Positions 1-12,563 of a DNA stretch of 64,000 nucleotides are shown here, piece by piece. Origin of the DNA: Tetrahymena thermophila SB210 (Eukaryota; Ciliophora; Oligohymenophorea; Hymenostomatida; Tetrahymenidae); NCBI RefSeq assembly GCF_000189635.1, contig NW_002476226.1, forward strand, positions 62,001 through 126,000, written 5' to 3'. The position numbers and the translations under genes are program-made. The notes under the pieces are model-generated. The model saw nothing but the letters and a program-made list of their open reading frames with translations, was not told the DNA's origin and searched no databases. Numbering within the stretch: position 1 is the first letter of the stretch; every line of letters begins with the position of its first letter.

Positions 1-501
1 TATCTAAATATTGGCAAGCAACAAATCCGTATCTATTAATAAGACATTAGTTATTTTGAATTTGTACACTACTCATTTCTATACATTCTAATTTTTTTTT
101 AAAAATAAATAAAAATTTTATTTATTTATAGATTAAAAAACAAGCTATTAATTAATATTTTATATATGAGACTTCAACCAAATTTTATTTTTTAAGTTTA
201 AATAATTATTTTATCAAAATAAAAATAAAAATTTTTTTTCTTGAAAATAAAAATTTTGATTATGAAAACCCTTTTATAGGTTATTTGGTAAATATTTTTT
301 ATTTGATTAAAATTATTATTTTTTAGAGCGATTAGATATATAAAAACTTTTTATTAGGGAAACTTGATAGATCATGTATCACTAAAAATAAATTAAAAGA
401 AGATTGAATTTTGCTATTAAAAGTTTTATTTGATTTTAAGATTTAAACATAGATTGCTCAAAGTTTTTCATATATTCAATATTTTTGTAAAATATTAAAT
501 G
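1..501. other. AT-rich non-coding stretch, left edge
   Basis: No coding frame with ciliate codon texture is visible on either strand. The sequence is homopolymer-rich A/T and lies downstream of the minus-strand gene that ends at 502, so the right part probably holds its 3' UTR. No RNA gene or repeat array was recognised. Confidence 0.6.
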
Positions 502-2277
502 TCAATTAATTTTACTTGCTGATGTTTATGTACTATCAAAGCAGTATCCAGCCGGGCAGGAAATGCAAGTAGGATCCTATACAGAATTACACTTACCTAT
601 TTGTTTAAAAGTAATTAATTTTATATTTAAAATACTTTCTTAATCAATCATACTTTAGTTTGCTTAACAATATGGAGTGGGAGAACTATTTAATGTTTAA
701 CATTTACCAGTATTTTATATGCATTAATCATATCTACAAGAAACACAAGAGCTATTATCATTACTTGTACATTAGTTATTTGCATCCTTACACATGTTAT
801 CTCCAATAAGTTTACATTTGCATTTGACAGGAAACAAATCACACTACAAACAATAATTATTGTAATCGCATTGCTCCTAAAATATTATATGCAATTAATA
901 GTGAAAATTATTTAAAAAAAGATTACAGCATAAATATCTGGATATATGGCACCGAAGTAACCAGGAGTTTAGATATTATTCTATGGGTTTGATAGTTTAT
1001 TAAGGTCAATTTTCTAAAATATACATCTATTAAAATCATCGCCTTATAATCCAGAGCCTATTTTTTTTTTTGAATTATTTTAAACTTCATTTTTATAATT
1101 AAAAGATAATTTTACCAATTACTAAGACATCTTCATTTGGATTTGAGGAGGTAGGATCCAATTTTAAATTTAGCTGGTTTGTAATTGTAATTTGATAACA
1201 ATTTGATTAAAATAGGCAATAGCTGTAAATAAGATAAATTATTTGGTATAATTCAAAATAAATAAATTACAAGTATAAGAAAAATTAATTTAAATAAAAT
1301 AGTTCTTTTAAAAATATTATATAAATGAAATAAATGTCTAAGTACCCCTTTGAACAAGAATCTGCAGTCTTACCATTAGTCCCAATTTCTATGCAATTAC
1401 TTGTATTTTATTCCCTTCCTATATATCTAATTGTATTCAATTAAACGCACTACCCCTAAGGAGTCAAACAAAAATCATATGCGCATACAATTGCTAGTGT
1501 TGTTTATGAAGGATTTTGTGCCGAAGCTGAAATTATACATGTGCCATCTTTTAAAATATATAAATGACATATAAATAAGTTGATATTAAAAAAGAAGTTA
1601 TATACCTACACTAGAAGTTCCCATAATGCTATTGATATATGGTGATGAGGACCATCTCACTTTCTAAAATTCTAAGCATTTTTTATTCATACTATCCGTA
1701 CTATCTAAGCATACATACCCAGGAGAACACAAAGCTTTATTTAATAAATAATTTATAGATAATAAAGTTTTTGATATTTACCTATATCGGGTGAAGAAGT
1801 ATTTCCTCCACAAAATCCATTATTCAGCCTGTATTAGTTAGCAGAACTTTTAATATCTAGAAAATAACATGATCCTTAACTAGCATCTACTAGTAAGCAT
1901 GTTGGCGAATTTGGATTGTTTTTATAGCTACATTAGATTTTACTTTAATCTTTTTTTATGCTGTTATCAATGCATGTACTATCATCTGTATTAAAACCCG
2001 TATATTAAGTACTAGTCATCAAGTTTATACACTTATTATTTGTTGAACTCAATAAGCAGTAAGTTTAAGTATAGCATCTGATTATATTTGGACCTGAATC
2101 ACTCTAACTACAACTTCCGTCAGCAAGTTTTGAAATGTAAATTGAATCCAACTTTTAAGGATTATTATTTAAACAGCAAGAATCATCGTTAGGGGCAGGA
2201 TTTGCCTATGGACATTAGGCTTCAATTAATTAGAAGCAAGTAAATGCTAGAATTGCGGTGCAAATGATTTATTTCAT
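502..2277 (-). CDS. Secreted cysteine-rich protein, 460 aa, 7 exons
   Basis: The start ATG at 2277 opens a clear signal peptide (MKQIICTAILAFTCFQLIEA, then QC). The mature part is a chain of Cys-containing segments with many Asn, Ser, Thr and Gln residues. A cluster with a CDLF..KCKCK pattern lies near residues 365-375, and the C-terminus has CISCPAGYCFDS. No transmembrane segment is seen, so secretion or surface attachment is inferred. Exons read on the minus strand: 2277-1782, 1734-1606, 1547-1346, 1222-1116, 1057-927, 876-654, 596-502. All introns are GT..AG and the sum is 1383 nt, 461 codons with the TGA stop. The last intron (597-653) could also be read through in frame. It resembles ciliate Cys-rich surface or cyst-wall type proteins in style only; no named family is recognised. 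Confidence 0.8.
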
Positions 2278-3392
2278 CTTGCTAAAGCTAGTATGGAAAA
2301 GTAAGAAAACTTAATAATTTAGCTAAATTCTCATTTTAATGAAATTTTAAAGTTATTAAGTCTTTTTAATTAATCTAAAATTTATATAATCAAAATTCCT
2401 CTCAACCAACTAAAAAATTATTAAATTCTAAATAATTTGGATTGATAAAAATCCATAAAAAGATTCTTAATTTTTCTAAATCAAATTGTTAAACAGATTT
2501 TAGAAGAGGCATTATAAATGAATAAATGAGTAAATAAATAAATAGATATTTTTATATTTCTCTTATTTATTTTCTCATATAAAATAAAATAAATTATTAT
2601 AAAAGATACTTAATTTATTTTGCATTTTTACTTTACAGATATTAGAAAGTTTTGATATTTAGCCATAATAAAATCTAAAAATATATTTTCTTTCTTTTCA
2701 CACATAAAATTAGGTGATAAATTTTTATTCTCACAATATAATTTTTTAGTTCCTTTTTATTTAGATTCTAAAATTTAATCCTTTTTAATATTTATTACCT
2801 AATTTAATTTAATTTTTATCTAAAATATACATAAATCTTTTTAGGTAATATATACCTCTTGGATAGATTTACAAATAAATAATTAATTACATATCCTAGA
2901 TAATTACGTATCTCTAATTTCTTCATTTTTTCAAATTGAATTTTTTATTTTTTATATTTTCGTTCTAATAAAAAGTTTTTGATTAAAAATTTGAAGTTTA
3001 AACTTTTTATTTATTTACTAAACCATAAATTAATCTAAATAATTAATTTATTTCTTAGTTATTTAATGATAAAATTAATAATATCAGTAAGAATGATATC
3101 TTTAATTTTTTAAGTTAACAATTTTAATATCGTAATTGAATGTTATTTTAAAGAAATTTATTTTTTTTAGAGAATATATTTTATATTTATTCTTTAATTG
3201 TAAAAAAGCTACTCTGAAACAATAGAAATAAATCTAACTAAAATTTCATAAACAAAGCTAGATTTATTTATATGGATAAATACTATATAATTATTAATCA
3301 TATTATTTAAGTCTTTATACATGCATCCATTTTTTTAAATTGAGAAGTTTTTTTATAAATATTAATTTTAGGCTCTTTATGTTTTACATCAT
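2278..3392. other. Intergenic, nothing recognised
   Basis: AT-rich spacer between two minus-strand genes. It contains simple AAAT/TAAA runs near 2515-2545 and no frame with sustained coding composition. It should hold the promoter and 5' UTR of the Cys-rich gene and the 3' UTR of the AIM24-like gene, but no specific site can be named. Confidence 0.5.
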
Positions 3393-4610
3393 TCAATCAA
3401 TATCGTTCAAATTTGGGTAAATTGTATTATGATTATAATGAGGAAATCTATGAGATATTTAATCATTTGAAACAAATACTATGCCTGGACCTGATATTTG
3501 AATTATTTGATCAGATGGTAGATTTCCAAAGTATCCAGATTTATCCTTCTATACGTAGCTAAATTTACATGTATACGAAAAAGCAATAAGACAAATTTAT
3601 TTGATAATTATTTTTTCATCTTCACCTAACTCCTTTTCTAAAATTGCTCCTTTTAGAATATAAATAAATATAAGAGCAAACCTTTATTAATATTTAGAAT
3701 TTTACTGTTTGATTAAACAAAAAAGTATAGATCAGGATTTTTAATTTATAGCCATTGCTGCTTTGATATATAATTTCCATTATTTTTTATTGTTTTTATA
3801 CTTTTAGAGTTAATTAATTAATAATTAAATATTATTCAAAAATATTTTAAAATGATTCCTCTTTATTTTCAAATTAAAAAAAAATAATATTGTTAATTGA
3901 ACGCTACTAACCCCTATTAAATATTTTCTTCATAATTCTGAAAAATTTTTTTAATTTAAAAAATAATGAGGGAATTTATAAGTTTAAAATAATTAAATTA
4001 TAATACTCAAACTCAAGACATTTTAAATCAATATCATCAAAACTAGATATTGCCAAAAGCGATCTCTTTTTTACAATCAAGTTGCTAAATAACTAACCAT
4101 TTAAAACCAGAACTTTCCCTAATAATTTTATAATGTTGCTAATAAAAAATTGCAAACCTAAATAAAATATTTGTTTTATTTACCTAACCTTTTTTATAGC
4201 TCTAAATGTAGAATTTAATTTGTTGGGTTACTAAGTTTATAATATGCATTTTAGCTCAATTCGCACAATTCTGTTAGATAATTCCTAGATATTTAAAGTT
4301 TTCAAAATTTCTTAATAATAATTGCATTTCTTTCTTTAATTTTAATAATGTGATCAGAAATTATTTTATATATCTATATTTGTTTTTTAATTGTAATAAT
4401 TTACCAAAATCTGGAAAAAATTCCATTGTTTTTGTTTTTAATTTATCTATATTTATCCATCTTTATTTCAGAGCTCATAGTTAGAATAGAATCAGTTTGG
4501 CAGATTATTTAACAATTTTAGCCAAGAATAATCTACAAAATCTATGAATCATCTCCTAGTATTTAATAACTAACCTAAGCGCTTTATATATTTTTTATCA
4601 GTGCTTCCAT
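3393..4610 (-). CDS. AIM24: AIM24-family (TRAP-like beta fold) protein, 242 aa
   Basis: The N-terminus has SYQILGDDSQILQIIL followed by ICQTDSILTMSSEIKM, the AIM24/DUF124 pattern of a strand, a Gln-x-Leu strand and the 'GSM..MS..I.M' segment. Later come a PTNQILHLEL strand, NFLLAT, KGAILEKELGEDEKI and the closing ISGPGIVFVS strand, matching the family's terminal GPG motif. The family is linked to mitochondrial inner-membrane organisation in yeast; its biochemical role is poorly defined. Exons (minus): 4610-4405, 4284-4098, 3760-3682, 3649-3393, total 729 nt in frame. Intron 3650-3681 is only 32 nt. The long intron 3761-4097 is the least certain; its splice sites were chosen because they restore the family pattern. 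Length is close to the usual 220-280 residues. Confidence 0.72.
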
Positions 4611-5105
4611 TTATCTATTTTTTGTAAACAATCTAATACTTACTTAAAAAAAATGTAATATTATGACACGCGTAAATTTTAATTAATAAATGTATCAAAA
4701 AATTTTGATATGTTTTTAACAAATTAATATCTATCTTTAATATTTTTAATTATTTATTATAATTAATAAATACTAATAAAAAAAATAAAATAGAATAACC
4801 CATTTTAATCTTATAAAATTAGGGGAAATTAATAATGCTATTTAAAACTCTTTATAATTTTTAAAATATATTAAATATTAAAATAAATAAATAATTGGTC
4901 AATATGATAATAAATAAGAATATTGAGTTATTTAGAAACGCATATCATTTATTAAATACAAATAAAGTTCTATAGAATTGAATTATTTAAGTAAAGAGCA
5001 ACTTAGAAATTATTTATTAATATTATTCATTAGATCAGAATAGGTTCATAAAATCATAAATCTTTATAAAATTCTTTAAGCAAAATAAACTTAAATTTTA
5101 AGCCT
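4611..5105. other. Divergent intergenic spacer
   Basis: This separates the AIM24-like gene (minus) from the otubain gene (plus), so it should carry both promoters. It is strongly A/T with TAAATAAATA-type runs. No distinct motif is supported. Confidence 0.5.
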
Positions 5106-6569
5106 ATGGATTCATAGTAAAACTAATAAAGTTAATAGCATAATAGCGGTGATAATTCTTCAGCTAATTAACATCATGAAGATATTGTTATTGATTAAGA
5201 GCTGTATAAACAGTAATTAGAATTTATTAAAAAAGAAGCTGAAGGAGACTCACCTTTGATTGGCGATCTTTAGTCTTTAGATGTTCTTGAAAAAGAATTT
5301 GAGAATAACATGGCTTTCTTATAAAAAATATTCGTAAAATTTTGCTTTTTGAATTTATTCTAAAAGCCTTATTCTTTTAATGCTTCTTTATATAGCATCT
5401 GAAGCTCTCAAATAAGCTAGAGCTATAATCTAAATGAGCACATTTTAAAAATTGAATTACAAAATATAAATTCAAATAAATTAAAACAATTTATTAAAAT
5501 TTCTTTTAGATATTAAAAGATACATACCCTCAAGTTAGGAGAGTAAGAAGAGATGGAAGCTGCTTTTACCGTTCCTACCTATTTTAGATTTTTGAGCACA
5601 TTGTTAGCTTTAAAGATACTGACTTATAAAACAAAATAATAGAAATTATTAAGTAGTCTAAAGAAGACTTAAAAAAGGTCGGATATGAAGAAATGGTTTT
5701 AGACGATTTTTATGATCCTATGATAGAAAAATTAGAATTACTAACAAAACCTGAATTTAGTCATAATGAACTGTATAAATTATATTCTTTTTTAAAAAAA
5801 AATAAATTATCTAACTTAAATAAAAGATGGTTTTGCTTAAAAAATAAATAGACAACTAACATATATAATATATTTTTAAGCAACAAAAAAAAAATTGAAA
5901 TCAAAATTTAATTGAACATTTTAATTTCTCTAAGATACATGATTTGCTATGCTTTATAGTTAATTTTTGATTAATTTTAAAAATAGAATGTCAATCTTCA
6001 TTGAGAAATACATTTCTGATTCACTTGTTATGTATCTTAGATTTATGACCTCTGGATATTTAAAAATGAATGCTGCTCTTTTTGAGAACTACATTGATAA
6101 TGGTATGACAATTGAAAAGTTCTGTGCTTGTGAAGTTGATCCAATTGACAAAGAAGCTGATCAGGTAAAATTTATTTGTTTTTTATTTTTAAAACAGGTC
6201 TTTCTTAAAAAGAACTTTAAAAGAACGAAATAGGTGAAAATGGAATTTATTTTGATTTTAAGGTTTAATTTAAATTATATGTGAAAAAATAGTTTATGTA
6301 GAAAAATAAAAAATATTTTTTGACTTGAATAATTGATATTTTATAAAAGAATAAAAATAATTTAATTGGTAATTTTTAAAAACTAATAGATACCAATAAT
6401 GGCATTGATAAGTTATCTGAATGTACCTATTAAGATTATATACTTAGACTCTAATATTAACAAAGTAAACCCAGATATCATCATCCTTCCTGAAGGAACA
6501 GATGAAAGCAAAGTATTTGTGACTCTCCTATATCGCCCTGGTCATTATGATATTGTATATAGAAAGTGA
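5106..6569 (+). CDS. OTUB: Otubain (OTU-domain deubiquitinase), 282 aa
   Basis: Peptidase C65 family, which cleaves ubiquitin chains in cytosol and nucleus. The catalytic segment VRRVRRDGSCFYRSY supplies Asp91 and the nucleophile Cys94, and the C-terminal YRPGHYDIVY supplies His275. The middle carries MYLRFMTSGYL and FCACEVDPIDKEADQ, then IPIMALISYLNVPIKIIYLD, all in the order of OTUB1/2. Length (282 against about 270) and catalytic spacing are canonical. The N-terminal 30 residues are Gln/His/Asn-rich. Exons: 5106-5333, 5510-5772, 5987-6164, 6390-6569; sum 849 nt in frame with all GT..AG introns (176, 214, 225 nt). With the triad intact it should be active; in OTUB1 the N-terminal helix also inhibits E2 enzymes, which cannot be judged here. 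Confidence 0.95.
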
Positions 6570-7218
6570 AATCTGTATAAAATTGATTAATAATGAATTA
6601 GTTATGAATTCAGTAAATTTTAGCTTTTATTATATTATTGATTGATTTATTTGTTACTTCATTGGCTCGTTTGTTTTTGCTTGTTTCTTTAAATTTATTT
6701 GTAGTGTGTGAGTATGTGTTTGCTTTTTATCATGAATAGTAAAATTAAATTTACTAAAAGAATAAATTTTTAATAAAAATTACGTGAAATTAACACAGAC
6801 TTTGTTTATCAGTAAAATTAGTAATGAGTTTTAACTAATTTTTTGATGCTTAGTCGAAAGGTTTATTTCTTATATTGATTTCGAATTAATAGATTAAAGA
6901 ATTTTTGTTGCTAGTCGTTCTTTGAGTTTGAAAAAATTGTAGGTAGTATTTATTATTGTCACAATAATAAATTTTAAGGCGATTGATTAAAGAAAAGGTT
7001 AATCAAACAAACAATTAGATAATAACATGAACTATTTATAATTCATTCATTAATTAATTTTTAGATAATCAATTTTTGTAAAAAAATATCTATAATTTTT
7101 TAAGAAAAAATAAACAAGATAAATTAAAAATCTAATCATTCAATTATATTATCCACAAATTATCATCATATCTACATATACTAACCAAAGTTTAACAATA
7201 AGACATTATTACGAAAAA
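6570..7218. other. Intergenic, nothing recognised
   Basis: Spacer between two plus-strand genes, the 3' UTR of otubain and the promoter of the next gene. No coding frame, RNA gene or repeat was seen. Confidence 0.5.
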
Positions 7219-8349
7219 ATGGAGATAGAAAGAAAAATTATAGTCAAAACCAAAGCTCCTCGTAAATAAAAAAAGATTGTACACACCTCAGGTAGCAATT
7301 CTACAATTACTACATGTGATAGCACTTCTGATGAAGATTAAAAGCACGTCAAATACAACTTTGTGGTAAACTTGAATCCTAGAGGCTACGATCTGCCAAA
7401 CAGAGTCAGCTTCTTGCTTCCTGATGATATTATTATCAACTAATACCTTTATGAAAAGGGTTCAATTATAAATTTAGTAGATGCAAATTGTTGTCCCTTG
7501 ATGCAATTTCGCCCAATTACTTAAGTCTAAAAATCTAAAGATGCTTGCATAGGCTTGTTGGATAGTTCTCATCCTCATTAAGAAGATGTTGAAAGTCCTT
7601 GCGAAATGCTCATAAAATTATAAAGTTCATTCGCAAAAAGAACTCACGATGCTTTAAATTAGTTTATAAATGTAATTAAATAAAGATAGCAGCTACGCAA
7701 AGAAATTTCAGAGTATTATAGAGATTATAATCACATTTAAGCCTAGATATATTAAGCACATCTTGAGTCATAAAAGCTATTCGAGTAAATGCTGCATACT
7801 GCATCACGTGAAGAATATTTTTATTTCCACTATAAGAAATTCGATTTAAATTCTCTTTCTCATAAATTGCTTTATGTTGGCCACAATCCTAATCTTTCTG
7901 AATTATTTGGTGGTGATAATGATTAAAATCTGACAAATCTCTATATGAAGAAGAAGGGTTTCCCTACTTACTTAGATGCGAGAGGTTTCTTGGATTTCAG
8001 TCTTGCACTTTTTGAAAAGCGTGATACTTTTGAATCAACTTTTGTGACTTTTGATGGTTTTAATGTACCAGTGAAAGGTAAATATACTTGCTACTTGCTT
8101 AACTAAGTTGAAATTTTGCCAGGAAAATATTACGACGGAGACATAGTAGAGATTATGAGATTTTCTATCAATCCAAATATTATTTAATACATCAAAGAAA
8201 CTAGAAGAGTGCATTGTACAATAGATAACGCAATAGAGAATTTTGAGTATGATATGCATTCCGAAATATTTATATAGCGTTTCTATCCAGATAAATTTGA
8301 TGAGCTATCTAAAAATTCCTCATCTACTTGCTCATCTTCTTCTCCATGA
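7219..8349 (+). CDS. Unrecognised protein with central coiled coil, 376 aa
   Basis: Single uninterrupted table 6 frame, 377 codons with TGA. The N-terminus is basic and Ser/Thr-rich (about residues 1-45), followed by a globular stretch with VVNLNPRGYDLPNR. A Glu/Gln-rich helix that looks coiled-coil lies near residues 140-195. The C-terminal part (about 240-345) alternates strands and helices, for example FESTFVTFDGFNVPVKGKY and GKYYDGDIVEIMRFSINP. That end faintly recalls PAS-like modules attached to coiled-coil or bZIP regions in lower eukaryotes, but no signature residue confirms it. The tail is Ser-rich (SSSTCSSSSP). There is no signal peptide or membrane segment, so it is probably nuclear or cytosolic. 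Coding composition is convincing and clearly richer in G+C than the flanks. Function unknown. Confidence 0.85.
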
Positions 8350-8485
8350 TTAAGGATGTGAATTATACATTCATTAAGTATTCTTATTAATAAGTATAAT
8401 TATCCTATATCAACAAACTCAATAACTCACTCGCTTACTTATCTATAACATTTATCATACATACATATCATACAACAAACCTATA

Positions 8486-8522
<37 letters not shown>

Positions 8523-9772
8523 TTCAAAAAAAGCTTCTAAAAAAGATAAGCAAGAATAAAACAAAAATTGATCTACAAGAAAAAAATAAAAAATTCCTAT
8601 TAAAAATTAGAGTTTTTGTTAAGAAGCTTAATAAAGAAAAGAAAGAAATTGTTAGAACTATTTTGAGTAATTTGCATCTAAAATCAAAAATTTTCTAAAT
8701 AAGCTCATTTTAAATAAATGCAGATTAAGTACATTTATTGAAATAGATTAATTTTCTTTCTATTAATTAAATTTCTAATAATTCCACTACGTCTATCCAT
8801 CCACACACATATTTATCATAATTAGATGTTTTTGTTTTTATCGTGCAGAATTATATTTATAAAAAAGAAATCAATAATCATAATAATTAGACCATGATAT
8901 TTATTTGTCGATCAAATTCAAAAAATAATACAAAATTATTTTAAAATTCATTTTTTAAACAATAAACATTATAATTTGTTATCTCTACTTTATAATTAAA
9001 TAATTTGTTGCATTCGTTTTAACTTATACGTTAGCACTTTTTAATGGAATTTTTATTTCTTACAATTTAATAACAAAACTATTAGTATTTTTGTATTCTT
9101 TTATGTTCAAAAATTTCTATTTATATTCTTAGAACAAATAAATAGAAAAAAAGAAATATTTCGGAAACAAATAGGCAAAATTCCTTACAGATCTTATTTT
9201 ATTCTTTAAATTTTACATTATTATCACTAAAAATTTATCATAAAATAAATATCTTAAAGTTAAAATATTTCAATTTTATCAGTTCTTCAATCAGATAATT
9301 TCTTGTTGAAAAAAATAATTTTGTAAAATGAGATTAAAAACTAAAAATACAATAGAAAAAACATCATAATAAATCTGACAATTAGGTTACAGTTGAAATG
9401 TACTCTTGGATTATTTGATGATAAATTAAGAAAATTCAAAATTAATTAGTTAAGTTTAAGTTATCAAATAAAAAAATAAAGTATAATTAATATATTTAAT
9501 ATAACAATGTAATATTATTTACAGTAGTACTACAAACTATATATAATAACTTCATTATGATAATTTTATTTGAGAAATGTATTTTTTTTTTTCCCACACA
9601 TTCTTAAACAATTATTTTTGGAAGGAGGGGGATTTTATAAATTTAGTAATCAGCTTTTTAATTACTAAATTTAATTAATTATCAAATTCTTTAAAAATTT
9701 TAATTCAAGAAAAAACTATGTTTTTTTAGAGAATTCAAAAAGATTTGAGATAATAAATAATTGATTGTCATT
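8350..9772. other. Convergent intergenic spacer
   Basis: Lies between a plus-strand and a minus-strand gene, so it holds two 3' ends. It contains an AAT microsatellite (8486-8521) and an isolated G-rich purine tract (9620-9631). A Lys-rich open frame follows the microsatellite but has no ATG. Otherwise A/T only. Confidence 0.5.
8486..8521. repeat. (AAT)12 microsatellite
   Basis: Twelve perfect AAT units, 36 nt, about 140 nt downstream of the stop codon of the 7219-8349 gene, possibly within its 3' UTR. Confidence 0.97.
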
Positions 9773-12563
9773 TCATTCTAGTTCGTCCATGATATCATAA
9801 TCTTCGATTTATTTTCTTACTTCAGGTATATTTTAAATGACATCTTCTTCTTAGTGCAAAAACTTTTAATATTAAATAATAATTAAAAAATAAGCAAATT
9901 TACAATTTAACTTTATAATTAAATGTGTGATTAATATTGAGCGAATTCCAAAACTGGTTAAAAGTAATTAAAATATTGTTTACCTAGAGAGCTTCTTTAG
10001 TGGTAAAATTAGATTTTGTGCTTTCTTTATCTGTAATTAGAGTTATACCTTATTATATGAGCATTTTCCAAAATCCTTTTTAATCTGACTTTAACAACTT
10101 GTCTTTGAAAGTATTAAGGAAATTATTAAATTTGGGTGCTTCTAACTGTTCGTATTCTGAAGTACAACCTTTTCTAAATGCTTTGATACATTCAAGAGCT
10201 TTTTCATAATAAGAGCCACGGATACTTGTTTCTATTAACTGAGATATCATACCTTATATTTGTGATATAGCATCAGAAACGAGATCTTCGCGCTTGTTTG
10301 TCATCATCTTGAAGAAATCATCAACAGGCGATACTGATGAAACCTTGCGTACTACATCGTCTTTGTTATAATCGTCGAAAGCAAATTTCTTTGAGATAGG
10401 AATATTTTCTAATTCTTCTTTTACATCTACAAGAATTTAAGCTTACTGTTCTACATCTTCTGACTCCATCTAGCCGTTTTCCATCTTAATTTAGACTTGA
10501 GGAGCATTAATATTTGCAGCAGGTACTTGATAGTTAGGATTAAAGAGTTATTACCAAAAAATTTTCTTTGAAATTTCGTCTTTAATTTCTTGCTCTTAAA
10601 GTTAGAAAGACTCTTTTATTTTCTTTAACTCTTCTGCAGCTTTGGGGTAAACCTTCTTTTCAGGAGTTATATAGTCTCTGATATTAGGATCAAGTGGAGG
10701 AATTTTAGTATCAGCATCGGGAGGATTAAATACTCGATGGAAAACAGTTTAATAAAAGTATTAACGGGTAGGATTAAAAGTGTATTTCATCTATAATGCT
10801 TCTTCGCCATCTTCAAGATTCATTAAATCCATTTTGTCTATAAGAGATCCCATTAAATCTTGTTATTCTTTTGTGCTTTCTTTGAGAGAATTAAACTAAA
10901 AATCGCGGACACTTTCAGAAGTAGGAATTTAGCACATGTAAAGGCATTCATAGTCTTTACCAATTTATGGAGTCAAAACGCAAAGCTTGGGAGCACCATT
11001 ATTACGCCATACATAACGGGCTATAGCATATTTATTGGTTTAGATCATACTATGACAAAGAGCAGCAATACCTTTTTTAGCAACAGAATCATTTTTATTA
11101 GCAATAATAATATCTACACCAGCCATAAAGGACTATCTTGGAACTTTTTTGGAATCTACAAAACCTAAAACCTTCAATTCACGATTTGAAGTATAATTCA
11201 TTTAAGCCTCCAAAGCTTAAGTAACAGGAATGAGTTATTTTCCATAATGATATGCCTTAGTTATGTTAGATTTATCAATAGGATTCAAGTTTGGATCTTC
11301 TTAAAGTGCCATTATTACATCACGCTCGATTTATCCGCTTTCACAATGAGGATTAAAGTCAACAGCTAATGAATACATTTTTAAGCCAGGGAGTTTTTCC
11401 TCTGAAGTTTTTGTGAACATTTGCACTGCTATATTGAGATTAGGAGCAAGCTACAAATCACCATTAAACTTTGATCTAAGATTAACTTGACGAGTTCTAA
11501 ACTGCTCATAAATTTTAATAGCAACATCTGAAGGGAAAAGTTGAATTTGTTCACCTAATTCATCTTTAACAACTGAGAATAGCTTTTAATTTAAATTTTA
11601 TCTGGTATTTTATGCAGCATCGTCTTTTTTCAACACATCAGTATTGCTTTCTTCAGGATTATATTTCTTTAAGAAGTCAAAACCAATAACATTAATTTTA
11701 GTTTGAACCTGTTTAAATATTTAAAAATATATTAAATTTTTGAATATTTCTATTATTAAATAAATGAAAAATAAATAATTATTTTTTGAAATTTTTTGAT
11801 ATGAAAAAATGATATTTTGAAACAATTAATACACTTAATTAAAAATAAATCTTGCCCTCCTAGAAAAATTAAAAAAAATGTGTTTAATATACTTTAAAAC
11901 TTTTAAAATGCTAATTTATTAATTTTGAAAAAAAAAAAGATCAGAGTAAAATTATAGTTAATTCTAAAGGGGGAGGTTTGGATAGAGCTTCTAATGAAGG
12001 GGAAAAAATTCAAATTATGATAGTTAAATAGATAGATGCTCTTCAATATGCGATTGTGATAGCAAAAATATTTTTTTTTGCAAAACATGAATGAAATAAA
12101 ATACCTTTCTGGCCTTTTCAATTAAATCCATTATTTATTTTTCCTTGTAGCTGGTTTTTCCAAATCCTGCTGTCATCAATTGAATTTTCTTTTCATATTT
12201 TTTTTCTTTAACGTAATCATGAATAACATCTATTGTTTGCTCAATAGCTTCAAAAATATCTCCTCCTTCGCATTCATCAGATTAATAATCTTTCAAATCT
12301 TGAACATTCTTTAAAAAGTCAATATCAGGCTTTCCTATACCTCTGATATACATAATTTTATCGTCACCTTCATCTTTAAGACCAAATAAAATAAGTCCAA
12401 CTTCATGAGTCTTTGTATTAAACATTTTTTGTTATAATAAGAGTTTTATGCAATTAACGGCTATTTCGATTCTTTTTTAACCATTAGTTCCTCTATCACC
12501 TAAATACTATTGCATAGAACTACCCATATCTAATAGGATAATAGTAGCTTCTTTTCCTGCCAT
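9773..12563 (-). CDS. KU80: Ku80 DNA end-binding subunit, 757 aa
   Basis: With Ku70 it forms the ring that binds double-strand break ends for non-homologous joining. In Tetrahymena Ku80 is known to be required for programmed DNA rearrangement in the developing macronucleus. The N-terminal vWA-like domain starts with EATIILLDMGSSM. The Ku core has KAYHYGKQLIPVT, LGFVDSKKVPRQSFMAG, YVWRNNGAPKLCVLTP and KDYECLYMCQIP. The helical Ku80 C-terminal domain (about 608-727) has VSPVDDFFKMM, ALECIKAFRKGC, FNNFLNTFKDKL and GFWKMLIQQGITLIT, which separates it from Ku70. The tail is acidic (EDYDIMDELE), reminiscent of the DNA-PKcs-binding tail of animal Ku80. Exons (minus): 12563-12105, 11708-9984, 9862-9773, in frame. 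The 396-nt intron 1 holds a chance open frame. Confidence 0.96.

Noticed and set aside
8526..8860. Lys-rich open frame after the AAT repeat.
   Set aside because: No ATG, composition driven by A-rich sequence, and it follows the stop of the preceding gene.
11903..12121. Minus-strand 72-codon open frame.
   Set aside because: It lies in intron 1 of Ku80; exons 1 and 2 join in the family-correct frame without it, and its composition is Phe/Tyr/Asn chance-like.
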